Part shown: in pieces, positions 1 through 9,865 of the stretch
Layout: each line of letters opens with the position of its first letter
Position numbering within the stretch: the stretch's first letter is position 1
NCBI GenBank assembly: GCA_029265335.1
Contig: JAJUJN010000051.1
Location: 1-9,865, forward strand
DNA: 9,865 bases
DNA from: Alcaligenaceae bacterium
GTDB lineage: Bacteria > Pseudomonadota > Gammaproteobacteria > Burkholderiales > Burkholderiaceae_B
Reading direction: 5' to 3'
Position numbers and translations under genes: made by a program
The notes under the pieces: model-generated
Seen by the model: only the letters and a program-made list of their open reading frames with translations
Told to the model about the DNA's origin: nothing
Databases searched by the model: none

Positions 1-377
1 CGATCGGCGATGGCATGTTCGATGGATTTGATGCCCACCGGATCATCGTTGATATTGAGCGTACAGCCGGCCTCGCACGGAGCCGGGCACACCCGGCCGG
101 TGAACTCGGGGAAGTTGTTGGTGGACAGCAGTACCTCAAGGGCCTCGTGCCATTGATCGCGATACACCAAATCGTTCCAGTCGGGGATGATGTTGTTGAC
201 CGGACAGCTGTGTATACAGAAGGGAATGCCGCAATCCATGCAGCGTGCGGCCTGAATGGCCGCGTCCTCGCGATGGAGCGGCATGATGAATTCGCGCCAG
301 TGCTTGATCCGTTCCGCCGGTGCTTCGGCTGGTTCACTCAAGCGTTCAAATTCCATGAATCCGGTGATCTTGCCCAT
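1..377 (-). CDS. gltD: Glutamate synthase small (beta) subunit, N-terminal part, runs off the window
   Basis: Partial gene: 125 codons from an ATG at 377, open to the window edge. GltD takes electrons from NADPH through FAD and passes them by iron-sulfur clusters to GltB, in the cytoplasm. The visible part is the N-terminal Fe-S domain of the GltD family. It has Cys46, Cys49, Cys54 and Cys58 ([17 protein letters not shown]) and Cys97, Cys101 and Cys105 ([12 protein letters not shown]), which are the expected ligands of the two 4Fe-4S clusters. The FAD- and NADPH-binding folds lie outside the window. The start [10 protein letters not shown] is typical of the family, and an AGGAC Shine-Dalgarno lies 6 nt upstream (384-388). 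It follows gltB after 87 bp on the same strand, so the two are almost certainly co-transcribed, with a strong hairpin between them. Related Fe-S/FAD subunits of other enzymes share this domain, but adjacency to gltB settles the identity. Confidence 0.96.
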   Translation of the reverse strand, partial: MGKITGFMEFERLSEPAEAPAERIKHWREFIMPLHREDAAIQAARCMDCGIPFCIHSCPVNNIIPDWNDLVYRDQWHEALEVLLSTNNFPEFTGRVCPAPCEAGCTLNINDDPVGIKSIEHAIAD

Positions 378-393
378 GTTCGCGTCCTGAAGT

Positions 394-440
394 TCGCCAA
401 TCGGGGATTCATGCGGAAGCGTCGAGCCCCCGACTGGCGA
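394..440 (-). other. Intercistronic RNA hairpin between gltB and gltD
   Basis: Positions 394-406 and 428-440 are inverted repeats of 13 bp around a 21-nt loop. Read as minus-strand mRNA, all 13 positions pair: 12 Watson-Crick and one G-U, formed by TCGCCAGTCGGGG with CCCCGATTGGCGA. The stem begins 24 nt after the gltB stop and ends 16 nt before the gltD ATG, leaving the gltD Shine-Dalgarno single-stranded. No T-run follows, so it does not look like a full intrinsic terminator. Protection of the gltB 3' end, partial attenuation, or control of the GltB:GltD ratio are possible roles (inference). Confidence 0.6.
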
Positions 441-464
441 CAAGATGGGTGGTTTGGCCTTGCG

Positions 465-5240
<4,776 letters not shown>

Positions 5241-5242
5241 GA

Positions 5243-5279
5243 TGCCTCCCATAACTGCACTTGGATGTCAAGGGAGGCA
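5243..5279 (-). promoter_or_regulatory. Inverted repeat that can mask the gltB Shine-Dalgarno
   Basis: TGCCTCCC (5243-5250) and GGGAGGCA (5272-5279) are a perfect 8-bp inverted repeat with a 21-nt loop. In the minus-strand mRNA the 3' arm contains the GGGAGG ribosome-binding site 4 nt before the gltB ATG at 5240, and the 5' arm is its exact complement. The folded form would occlude the binding site, and the loop holds the alternative in-frame ATG at 5252. What is seen is the repeat and its overlap with the Shine-Dalgarno. Translational control by a protein, ligand or sRNA is inference. A DNA operator for a dimeric regulator is the alternative reading. Confidence 0.5.
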
Positions 5280-5315
5280 ACAATACTGGCTGATGACGCC
5301 CAAATCAAGCGGAAA

Positions 5316-5343
5316 GTTATTAATACGTCCCTGATTTTGTCAC
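5316..5343 (-). promoter_or_regulatory. Candidate sigma-70 promoter for gltBD
   Basis: On the minus strand, GTGACA (5343-5338, 5 of 6 to the -35 consensus) is separated by 16 bp from AATAAC (5321-5316, 4 of 6 to the -10). Transcription would begin near 5309, giving a leader of about 70 nt that contains the whole Shine-Dalgarno inverted repeat. The first copy of the 15-bp direct repeat falls almost wholly in the spacer, where a bound protein would compete with RNA polymerase. The -10 match is weak, so this is only the best candidate by eye. Confidence 0.3.
5321..5335 (+). repeat. 15-bp direct repeat, copy 1 (possible operator)
   Basis: TAATACGTCCCTGAT matches 5452-5466 (TAATGCGTCCCTAAT) at 13 of 15 positions in the same orientation. 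The invariant core is CGTCCCT flanked by TAAT. This copy lies in the spacer of the candidate gltB promoter. The regulator, if any, is unknown; I do not recognise the motif. Confidence 0.45.
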
Positions 5344-5370
5344 GGCTCACGCAAGAGTTCAGAAATCATG

Positions 5371-5376
5371 TATAAT
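5371..5376 (+). promoter_or_regulatory. Isolated perfect -10 hexamer facing ruvA
   Basis: TATAAT is a perfect sigma-70 -10 element in the AT-rich zone, oriented toward the leader ORF and ruvA. The bases 17 bp upstream (5348-5353, CACGCA) do not resemble a -35, and there is no correctly spaced TGn extension, so it would need an activator or be weak. If used, the ruvA transcript would start near 5383 with a leader of about 270 nt. Confidence 0.25.
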
Positions 5377-5379
5377 ACC

Positions 5380-5392
5380 TAAGTTATTGATT
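5380..5392 (-). promoter_or_regulatory. Putative IHF binding site
   Basis: The minus strand reads AATCAATAACTTA, a perfect match to the IHF consensus WATCAANNNNTTR. A short A-tract lies immediately 5' of it, as in well-characterised IHF sites. It sits between the two copies of the 15-bp repeat and about 60 bp upstream of the candidate gltB -10. IHF is known to act at the E. coli gltBDF promoter. Its use here is inference, and AT-rich DNA raises the chance of a coincidental match. Confidence 0.45.
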
Positions 5393-5451
5393 TTTTGGGC
5401 ATTATGTTTTAATTTTTCTCTTCTATGCACTAAACAAGTGCCTGATTTCAA

Positions 5452-5466
5452 TAATGCGTCCCTAAT
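5452..5466 (+). repeat. 15-bp direct repeat, copy 2 (possible operator)
   Basis: TAATGCGTCCCTAAT is the second copy of the repeat at 5321-5335, 131 bp away start to start. A further 8-bp word, CCTGATTT, occurs next to both copies (5330-5337 and 5441-5448), on opposite sides. It lies just upstream of the AGGAGA at 5475-5480 that precedes the possible leader ORF. Confidence 0.45.
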
Positions 5467-5489
5467 AATTCAAAAGGAGAAATCAACGC

Positions 5490-5657
5490 TTGTTTCACAA
5501 ACTGTTACCTTATCCCTACCTCTCTCACCAGCATCAAACAGGCTTTCGGTCTGAAGGCCGATCCTCTGGAAAGCGCCACAATGCGTCGCGATCCGCCAGC
5601 AAACCTACACGCTGGTACCATCACGGCTTCTTTGCTACCTCTTCCAAGTCGCCATGA
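5490..5657 (+). CDS. Possible 55-aa leader peptide overlapping ruvA
   Basis: A TTG at 5490 opens a 55-codon frame ending in TGA at 5655-5657, which overlaps the ruvA ATG at 5654 as ATGA, the classic translational-coupling arrangement. AGGAGA lies at 5475-5480, about 10 nt before the TTG, which is slightly long. ruvA has no Shine-Dalgarno of its own, which would fit coupling. The peptide begins [16 protein letters not shown] and is rich in Ser, His, Lys and Arg. I recognise no family, signal peptide or membrane segment. Non-coding leader, with the frame open by chance, is the main alternative. Confidence 0.28.
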   Translation: MFHKLLPYPYLSHQHQTGFRSEGRSSGKRHNASRSASKPTRWYHHGFFATSSKSP

Positions 5658-6226
5658 TTGGCCGTTTGTCCGGCACCTTGCTGGAAAAGCACCCTCCCCA
5701 GATCTGCCTCGACGTCCAGGGCGTGGGCTACGACATCGACGTGCCCATGAGCACCTTCTACCAGCTACCCGAGGTAGGCCAGGCCTGCACGCTGCACACA
5801 CATCTGGTAGTGCGCGACGACGCTCACGCGCTGTTCGGCTTCGCCACGCAGGCGGAGCGCGCTACGTTTCGTCAGCTCATTCGCATCAGTGGAGTGGGCG
5901 CCAAACTGGCTCTGGCCGTGCTTTCGGGGCTCACCGTTGCCGAACTGGCTGAAGTGATCGCGCAGCAAGACAGCTCTCGTCTGGTGCGCGTGCCGGGCAT
6001 CGGCAAGAAAACCGCCGAACGCCTGCTGCTGGAGCTCAAAGGCAAACTCGACAACAACATGGCGCCGGTTTCAGCAGCTCCGGAAGGAGGGCGTGGCGAT
6101 ATCCTGCACGCGCTGGCAGCACTCGGTTATTCCGACAAAGAAGCCACGGCAGCCCTGCAGAAGCTGCCTGCCGATCTCTCGGTCAGCGAGGGCATCAAGC
6201 AAGCCCTGAAGGTGCTGGCGCGCTGA
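5654..6226 (+). CDS. ruvA: Holliday junction branch migration protein RuvA
   Basis: Full-length RuvA of 190 aa. A tetramer binds the four-way DNA junction and loads the RuvB helicase to drive branch migration during recombinational repair. The N-terminal OB fold (about 1-62) starts with the family signature MIGRLSG and includes VQGVGYDI. The central region has two helix-hairpin-helix motifs, [13 protein letters not shown] (78-90) and [18 protein letters not shown] (113-130). A short linker leads to the RuvB-contacting domain III (about 148-190, [14 protein letters not shown]). No Shine-Dalgarno precedes the ATG, but the start is fixed by the conserved N-terminus. RuvB is not encoded next to it: the next gene is a malic enzyme. 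No frameshift or missing motif is seen. Confidence 0.97.
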   Translation: MIGRLSGTLLEKHPPQICLDVQGVGYDIDVPMSTFYQLPEVGQACTLHTHLVVRDDAHALFGFATQAERATFRQLIRISGVGAKLALAVLSGLTVAELAEVIAQQDSSRLVRVPGIGKKTAERLLLELKGKLDNNMAPVSAAPEGGRGDILHALAALGYSDKEATAALQKLPADLSVSEGIKQALKVLAR

Positions 6227-6227
6227 T

Positions 6228-6260
6228 CGCACGCGGGCAAGTGCGTTAAGCTAGCGCTTA
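6228..6260 (+). other. Two small hairpins after ruvA
   Basis: Directly after the ruvA stop, CGCAC (6228-6232) can pair with GTGCG (6241-6245), and TAAGC (6247-6251) with GCTTA (6256-6260) across a 4-nt loop. Both stems are only 5 bp and no T-run follows. They could weakly separate ruvA from the malic enzyme gene, but chance is a fair explanation. The rest of the 106-bp gap shows no clear promoter. Confidence 0.2.
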
Positions 6261-6332
6261 CGTGTTGCAAGACGTCGATCCAGCGTTACCGCACTCGTGC
6301 CCTCGTAGATTCCACCCACCGCGACCCTTCAC

Positions 6333-7622
6333 ATGAAAGACGACAATCTCGACGACGCTCTGGCCTATCATCGCACTCCTTTGCCAGGCAAGATCTCGGT
6401 CGTCCCCACCAAAGCCCTCGACAATCAACGCCAGTTGGCCTTGGCCTACTCGCCGGGCGTGGCCCATGCCAGCATGGCCATCTATCGCGAACCCGACGAA
6501 GCTCGTCTTTACACCTCGAAGGCCAATTTGGTGGGCGTGATCTCCAACGGTACCGCCGTGTTGGGTCTGGGCAACATCGGCGCGCTCGCCGCCAAGCCCG
6601 TCATGGAAGGCAAAGCCTGTCTGTTCAAAAAGTTTGCCGGCATCGACGTGTTCGACCTGGAAATGGCCGAGCACAATCCCGACAAACTCATCGACGCCAT
6701 TGCCATACTCGAGCCCACCTTCGGTGGCATCAACCTCGAAGACATCAAAGCGCCCGAGTGCTTCTATATCGAACAGCGGCTCATCGAGCGCATGAATATC
6801 CCCGTATTCCACGACGACCAGCACGGCACTGCCATCGTGGCGTCGGCGGCGCTCATCAATGGCCTGGAACTGGCCGGCAAAAAACTGAGCGAGATCCGAC
6901 TGGTGTGCTCGGGAGCCGGTGCAGCGGCCATCGCTTCGCTGGAACTACTGGTGCACCTGGGCTTGGATCGCAGCCAAATCCTGCTGCTCGATTCTCGTGG
7001 CGTGGTGTACGCGGGGCGCGAAGCGAACATGGAGCCCACCAAGGCCCGCTTCGCCACTGCTCATAGTGCTCGCACGCTCACCGAAGCCATTGCAGGAGCC
7101 GATGTTTTCCTGGGTTGTTCGGCGCCCGGCCTGCTCAACGCCGAGATGGTGCAATCGATGGCCGCCAACCCGGTCATTCTTGCCCTGGCCAACCCCGAGC
7201 CCGAGATTCGCCCCGAAGTCGCCCACTCCGTGCGCCCCGACGCCATCGTGGCCACCGGACGTTCCGACTACCCCAACCAGGTGAACAACGTGCTGTGCTT
7301 CCCCTTCCTGTTCAGGGGCGCACTGGATTCCGGCGCGTCGCGCATCACGCCAGAAATGAAAATGGCGGCAGTGCACGCCATCGCAGGCCTGGCCCGTCGT
7401 GAAATCCCCGATGCCGTGGCTCGCGCCTATCCGGGTCGAGTGCTCGCCTTCAGCCCCGAATACATCATTCCCACCCCTTTCGACCCGCGACTGGTGGTAG
7501 AGGTAGCCACAGCCGTGGCCGAAGCTGCTGTAGCTTCGGGCGTGGCTCGCCACCCCATCCCCGATATGGCGCGCTATCGCAGTGCGCTCGAAGCCGGCGA
7601 TTTCACCTACGCGCTGGTGTAA
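6333..7622 (+). CDS. Malic enzyme, short form without phosphotransacetylase domain
   Basis: A 429-aa protein that oxidatively decarboxylates malate to pyruvate and CO2 with reduction of NAD or NADP, in the cytoplasm. The N-terminal malic domain (about 15-160) contains YSPGVA with Tyr39, [18 protein letters not shown] with Lys94, [18 protein letters not shown] and [11 protein letters not shown], covering catalytic Tyr/Lys and the metal-binding acidic residues around 136-162. The C-terminal NAD(P) domain has GAGAAA (194-199), with Asp220 at the end of the next strand. Sequence style is closest to MaeB, but MaeB proteins are usually about 750-770 aa with a C-terminal phosphotransacetylase-like domain. 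Here the frame ends at YALV and no remnant follows. Cofactor preference cannot be settled by eye. No Shine-Dalgarno is visible before the ATG, though [20 protein letters not shown] fits the family start. Confidence 0.94.
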   Translation: MKDDNLDDALAYHRTPLPGKISVVPTKALDNQRQLALAYSPGVAHASMAIYREPDEARLYTSKANLVGVISNGTAVLGLGNIGALAAKPVMEGKACLFKKFAGIDVFDLEMAEHNPDKLIDAIAILEPTFGGINLEDIKAPECFYIEQRLIERMNIPVFHDDQHGTAIVASAALINGLELAGKKLSEIRLVCSGAGAAAIASLELLVHLGLDRSQILLLDSRGVVYAGREANMEPTKARFATAHSARTLTEAIAGADVFLGCSAPGLLNAEMVQSMAANPVILALANPEPEIRPEVAHSVRPDAIVATGRSDYPNQVNNVLCFPFLFRGALDSGASRITPEMKMAAVHAIAGLARREIPDAVARAYPGRVLAFSPEYIIPTPFDPRLVVEVATAVAEAAVASGVARHPIPDMARYRSALEAGDFTYALV

Positions 7623-7649
7623 ACACCCACACTGCCGGGTTGGTCAGCG

Positions 7650-7676
7650 CAGGGGCCAGCTCGAGGCCGGCCCCTG
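7650..7676. terminator. Hairpin after the malic enzyme gene
   Basis: CAGGGGCC (7650-7657) and GGCCCCTG (7669-7676) form a perfect 8-bp GC-rich stem with an 11-nt loop, 27 bp after the malic enzyme stop. There is no T-run on either strand, so it may stop transcription only with help, or may protect the mRNA 3' end. It lies between convergent genes and could serve both. Confidence 0.45.
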
Positions 7677-7690
7677 TGCCATTCACCGTC

Positions 7691-7722
7691 GGAGGGTGCG
7701 CCACAGCTGTGCGCAGCCCTCC
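7691..7722. terminator. Second hairpin in the convergent gap, on the fghA side
   Basis: GGAGGGTGCGC (7691-7701) pairs with GCGCA-G-CCCTCC (7711-7722). This is an 11-bp stem broken only by a bulged G at 7716, with a 9-nt loop (CACAGCTGT). It lies 34 bp past the fghA stop and 14 bp from the neighbouring hairpin. Neither strand has a T-tract after it. Its symmetry suits a bidirectional 3'-end structure for the convergent genes. Confidence 0.45.
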
Positions 7723-7756
7723 AGACAGCTCGAGAAACTACCTCACCGATGCTCGA

Positions 7757-8608
7757 TCAACCCTGTGCTTCGAGCTCGCGCGCATGGTGCGCGAGGTGGT
7801 CTTCCATGAAGGTGGAAATGAAGTAATAGCCGTGGTCGTAGCCTTCGTGCCGACGCAAGGTGAGCGGCTGATTGGCTTTTGCGCAGGCCGCTTCGAAGGC
7901 GCCGGGATGCAGCTGATGCAGAAATTGGTCGGCCATGCCCTGGTCGACGAGAATTCCATTGGGGAAGGGCGTACGCATCACCTGCATGAGTGCTGTGGCG
8001 TCGTAGGGCTCCCACGCGGCGGTGTCCTGCCCCAGGTAACCACCCAGTGCCTTCTTGCCCCAGTCGCACTGACTGGGCGCGGCGATGGGGGCGAAAGCCG
8101 ACACACTGCGGAATTTGTCGGGATTGCGCAGCGCCAGCACCAACGCTCCGTGACCGCCCATGGAGTGGCCAAAGATGCCCGTGCGAGTGGCGTCGCCAGG
8201 CAGTTCGCTGGTGACTACGCCGTAGAGCTCGTTCACGATATAGCTGTACATGCGGTAGTACTGGCTCCAGGGCGCCTGTGTGGCATCCACATAAAAGCCG
8301 GCACCGCTGCCGAAATCCCAGTCGTCGTCTTCGCCCGGCAGACTGGCGCCGCGCGGGCTGGTGTCGGGCGCCACCAACATGATGCCGTGTTCGGCCGCGA
8401 GCCTCTGGGCGCCCGCCTTGATCATGAAGGTTTCTTCGGTGCAGGTGAGGCCCGCCAGATAGAACAGCGTGGCCAGGCGAGCGCCAGCTTCTGCCTGCGG
8501 CGGCACATACACCGAAAATCGCATGGGCAGGCCAATTACCGATGAAGCATGGCGGTAATAACGCTGCCAGCCGCCGAAGCAGCGATGTTCACTGAGCAGT
8601 TCAAGCAT
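7757..8608 (-). CDS. fghA: S-formylglutathione hydrolase
   Basis: A 283-aa esterase-D-type alpha/beta hydrolase that splits S-formylglutathione into formate and glutathione, the second step of glutathione-dependent formaldehyde detoxification. The nucleophile is Ser149 in GHSMGG (147-152). The likely triad partners are Asp227 (DQGMADQF) and His259 (GYDHGYY), at nearly the same spacing as in human esterase D. Other family signatures are YLAGLTCTEETF (50-61), the oxyanion-hole region, and DTSPRG (82-87). The frame is open 16 codons further upstream, but the ATG at 8608 has AGGAGG at 8613-8618, 4 nt before it, and starts MLELLSEHRCFGG as in homologues. It lies 13 bp after frmA on the same strand, so one transcript is very likely. 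It faces the malic enzyme gene convergently. The E. coli name for the equivalent gene is frmB. Confidence 0.96.
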   Translation of the reverse strand: MLELLSEHRCFGGWQRYYRHASSVIGLPMRFSVYVPPQAEAGARLATLFYLAGLTCTEETFMIKAGAQRLAAEHGIMLVAPDTSPRGASLPGEDDDWDFGSGAGFYVDATQAPWSQYYRMYSYIVNELYGVVTSELPGDATRTGIFGHSMGGHGALVLALRNPDKFRSVSAFAPIAAPSQCDWGKKALGGYLGQDTAAWEPYDATALMQVMRTPFPNGILVDQGMADQFLHQLHPGAFEAACAKANQPLTLRRHEGYDHGYYFISTFMEDHLAHHARELEAQG

Positions 8609-8621
8609 GGAACCTCCTGAA

Positions 8622-9728
8622 TCAAAACACCACCACGGAGCGGATCGATTCACCACGATTCATGAGATCGAAGCCTTCGTTGATGCGCTCGAGTGGCAAG
8701 GTGTGAGTGATCATGTCGTCGATGTTGATTTTGCCTTCCATGTACCAGTCGACGATCTTGGGAACATCGGTGCGGCCGCGTGCACCACCAAATGCGGAAC
8801 CCTTCCATTCGCGGCCGGTCACGAGCTGGAAGGGACGGGTGGCGATCTCTTGACCGGCGCCGGCCACGCCGATGATGATGGACTGGCCCCAGCCGCGGTG
8901 GCAGCACTCCAGCGCCTGACGCATGGTGTTGACGTTACCGATGCACTCAAAGGAATAATCGGCGCCGCCATCGGTGAGCTGAATAATGTGATCGACGACA
9001 TTCTCGACATCATTCGGGTTCACGAACTCGGTCATGCCGAACTTGCGCGCCAGCGCTTCGCGCTGCGGGTTGATGTCGATACCGATGATTTTGTCGGCAC
9101 CTGCCATTTTTGCGCCCTGGATCACGTTCAAGCCAATGCCACCCAGGCCAAACACCACCACGTTGGTGCCCGGCTCTACCTTGGCCGTGAAGAGTACAGC
9201 GCCAATGCCGGTCGTGACGCCGCAGCCGATGTAGCAGACTTTGTCGAAGGGGGCGTCGGAGCGGATCTTGGCCAGGGCGATTTCGGGCGCCACAATATGG
9301 TTGGAGAAGGTGGAAGTGCCCATGTAGTGGTAAACATCTTTGCCGCCCACCTTGAAGCGCGAGGTGCCGTCGGGCATCAGGCCCTTGCCCTGGGTGGCCC
9401 GAATGGCGCCACACAGGTTGGTCTTGCGCGACAGGCAGAACTTGCACTGCCGACATTCCGGCGTGTAGAGCGGTACCACGTGATCGCCCTGCTTGAGCGA
9501 AGTGACCCCAGCGCCCACTTCCAGCACCTCACCGGCGCCTTCGTGACCCAGAATGGCAGGGAACTGTCCCTCGGGGTCGGCGCCCGAGAGCGTGAAATAA
9601 TCCGTGTGGCAGATGCCGGTGGCCTTGATTTCCACCAACACTTCGCCAGCTTTCGGACCCTGCAGTTCGACATCTTCGATGATGAGGGGGTCTTGAGCCT
9701 TCCAGGCTACGGCAGCGCGAGTTTTCAT
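8622..9728 (-). CDS. frmA: S-(hydroxymethyl)glutathione dehydrogenase / class III alcohol dehydrogenase
   Basis: A 368-aa zinc-dependent dehydrogenase that oxidises S-hydroxymethylglutathione, formed from formaldehyde and glutathione, to S-formylglutathione with NAD. Catalytic zinc ligands are visible as Cys40 (GICHTD), His62/Glu63 (GHEGAGEV) and Cys169 (GCGVTTGIG). Structural zinc is bound by Cys92, Cys95, Cys98 and Cys106 ([16 protein letters not shown]). The Rossmann motif is GLGGIGL (194-200), with Asp218 in GIDIN as expected for NAD. Length and the tract PDGTSRF-KG are typical of class III enzymes. The open frame extends 21 codons further, but the ATG at 9728 has AGGAG 5 nt upstream (9734-9738) and gives the family N-terminus MKTRAAVAW. 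It is the first gene of the pair with fghA. No FrmR-type repressor gene is visible in the window. adhC is a common synonym. Confidence 0.97.
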   Translation of the reverse strand: MKTRAAVAWKAQDPLIIEDVELQGPKAGEVLVEIKATGICHTDYFTLSGADPEGQFPAILGHEGAGEVLEVGAGVTSLKQGDHVVPLYTPECRQCKFCLSRKTNLCGAIRATQGKGLMPDGTSRFKVGGKDVYHYMGTSTFSNHIVAPEIALAKIRSDAPFDKVCYIGCGVTTGIGAVLFTAKVEPGTNVVVFGLGGIGLNVIQGAKMAGADKIIGIDINPQREALARKFGMTEFVNPNDVENVVDHIIQLTDGGADYSFECIGNVNTMRQALECCHRGWGQSIIIGVAGAGQEIATRPFQLVTGREWKGSAFGGARGRTDVPKIVDWYMEGKINIDDMITHTLPLERINEGFDLMNRGESIRSVVVF

Positions 9729-9749
9729 GGCTTCTCCTGAACGCTGAGC

Positions 9750-9768
9750 TGCCGCCAGCGGGGCGGCA
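9750..9768 (-). other. Hairpin in the frmA leader
   Basis: TGCCGCC (9750-9756) and GGCGGCA (9762-9768) form a perfect 7-bp GC-rich stem with a 5-nt loop, 21 nt upstream of the frmA ATG. If transcription starts upstream of it, the stem lies in the 5' leader but leaves the Shine-Dalgarno (9734-9738) free. It could stabilise the message or be a palindromic operator. The rest of 9729-9865 shows no gene and no convincing promoter; the best -10 (TACACT at 9799-9794) lacks a -35. Confidence 0.4.
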
Positions 9769-9865
9769 ACGTCAATTGAATCTTCGAGCAATCAGTGTAA
9801 GGGATTCCGTCGGTATCGGGGTTGGCACACCTACTCAGGCCGCTGCGCTTTCCCGGGGGCGAAAC

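Larger units (their letters stand above)
5241..5653. other. Divergent gltB / ruvA intergenic control region
   Basis: This 413-bp stretch separates gltB (minus) from ruvA (plus). Its middle, about 5311-5490, is strikingly AT-rich beside the GC-rich genes on both sides, as expected for promoter DNA. From the gltB side it holds the Shine-Dalgarno inverted repeat, a weak minus-strand promoter overlapping the first copy of a 15-bp repeat, a perfect TATAAT on the plus strand, an IHF-consensus match with an adjoining A-tract, and the second copy of the repeat. From 5490 to ruvA it may encode a short leader peptide. No conserved protein or structured RNA gene is recognisable. Confidence 0.7.

Noticed and set aside
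5241..5252. The ATG at 5252 as the gltB start
   Set aside because: It lacks a Shine-Dalgarno, whereas GGGAGG lies 4 nt before the ATG at 5240. The difference is only four residues in a cleaved propeptide.
5266..5271. TTGACA on the minus strand as a -35 for gltB
   Set aside because: The matching -10 would fall at 5243-5248, inside the ribosome-binding site and at the start codon, where the sequence is GAGGCA.
5581..5952. A 123-codon plus-strand frame beginning with ATG at 5581
   Set aside because: Most of it overlaps ruvA in another frame. The non-overlapping part shows no known motif, and no Shine-Dalgarno precedes it.
7640..8545. Long plus-strand frames antisense to fghA, and at 8607-9740 antisense to frmA
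   Set aside because: They are shadows of two well-conserved genes with intact catalytic motifs, and their translations show no recognisable domain.
9816..9840. TGGCAC resembling a sigma-54 -24 element near the right edge
   Set aside because: No GC doublet or TTGCA-like -12 element occurs at the required spacing.

Overview
This window looks like ordinary chromosome from a GC-rich bacterium, most likely a betaproteobacterium of the Burkholderiales and perhaps the Alcaligenaceae. That placement is inference from protein style and base composition, because no 16S or other strong taxonomic marker is present. I found no mobile element, CRISPR array, tRNA or rRNA, and no convincing undescribed protein system. 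The more unusual signals are non-coding ones around the glutamate synthase operon.

Layout. Positions 1-5240 (minus strand) hold gltB and the start of gltD, the large and small subunits of NADPH-dependent glutamate synthase, which assimilates ammonia together with glutamine synthetase. The two genes are 87 bp apart, and a 13-bp hairpin sits just before gltD. Positions 5241-5653 form an AT-rich divergent control region. It contains an inverted repeat that would hide the gltB ribosome-binding site, two copies of a 15-bp direct repeat, a perfect IHF-consensus match between those copies, and an isolated perfect TATAAT. Positions 5490-6226 (plus strand) hold a possible 55-codon leader ORF overlapping ruvA, the Holliday-junction-binding subunit. 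No ruvB follows ruvA. Positions 6333-7622 hold a single-domain malic enzyme that ends where the phosphotransacetylase-like domain of MaeB would begin. Positions 7623-7756 are a convergent gap with two strong hairpins that lack T-tracts. Positions 7757-9728 (minus strand) hold a two-gene formaldehyde detoxification operon, frmA followed by fghA, 13 bp apart. The last 137 bp are its upstream region, with a leader hairpin.

Functional links. GltB and GltD form one enzyme complex. FrmA and FghA catalyse consecutive steps: oxidation of S-hydroxymethylglutathione to S-formylglutathione, then hydrolysis to formate and glutathione. Malic enzyme supplies pyruvate and reduced nicotinamide cofactor, which could include the NADPH used by glutamate synthase, but nothing in the sequence ties its expression to gltBD. 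RuvA is unrelated housekeeping.

Several chosen starts are internal to longer open frames. gltB, fghA and frmA were each moved to an inner ATG that has a good Shine-Dalgarno sequence and matches the family's N-terminus.
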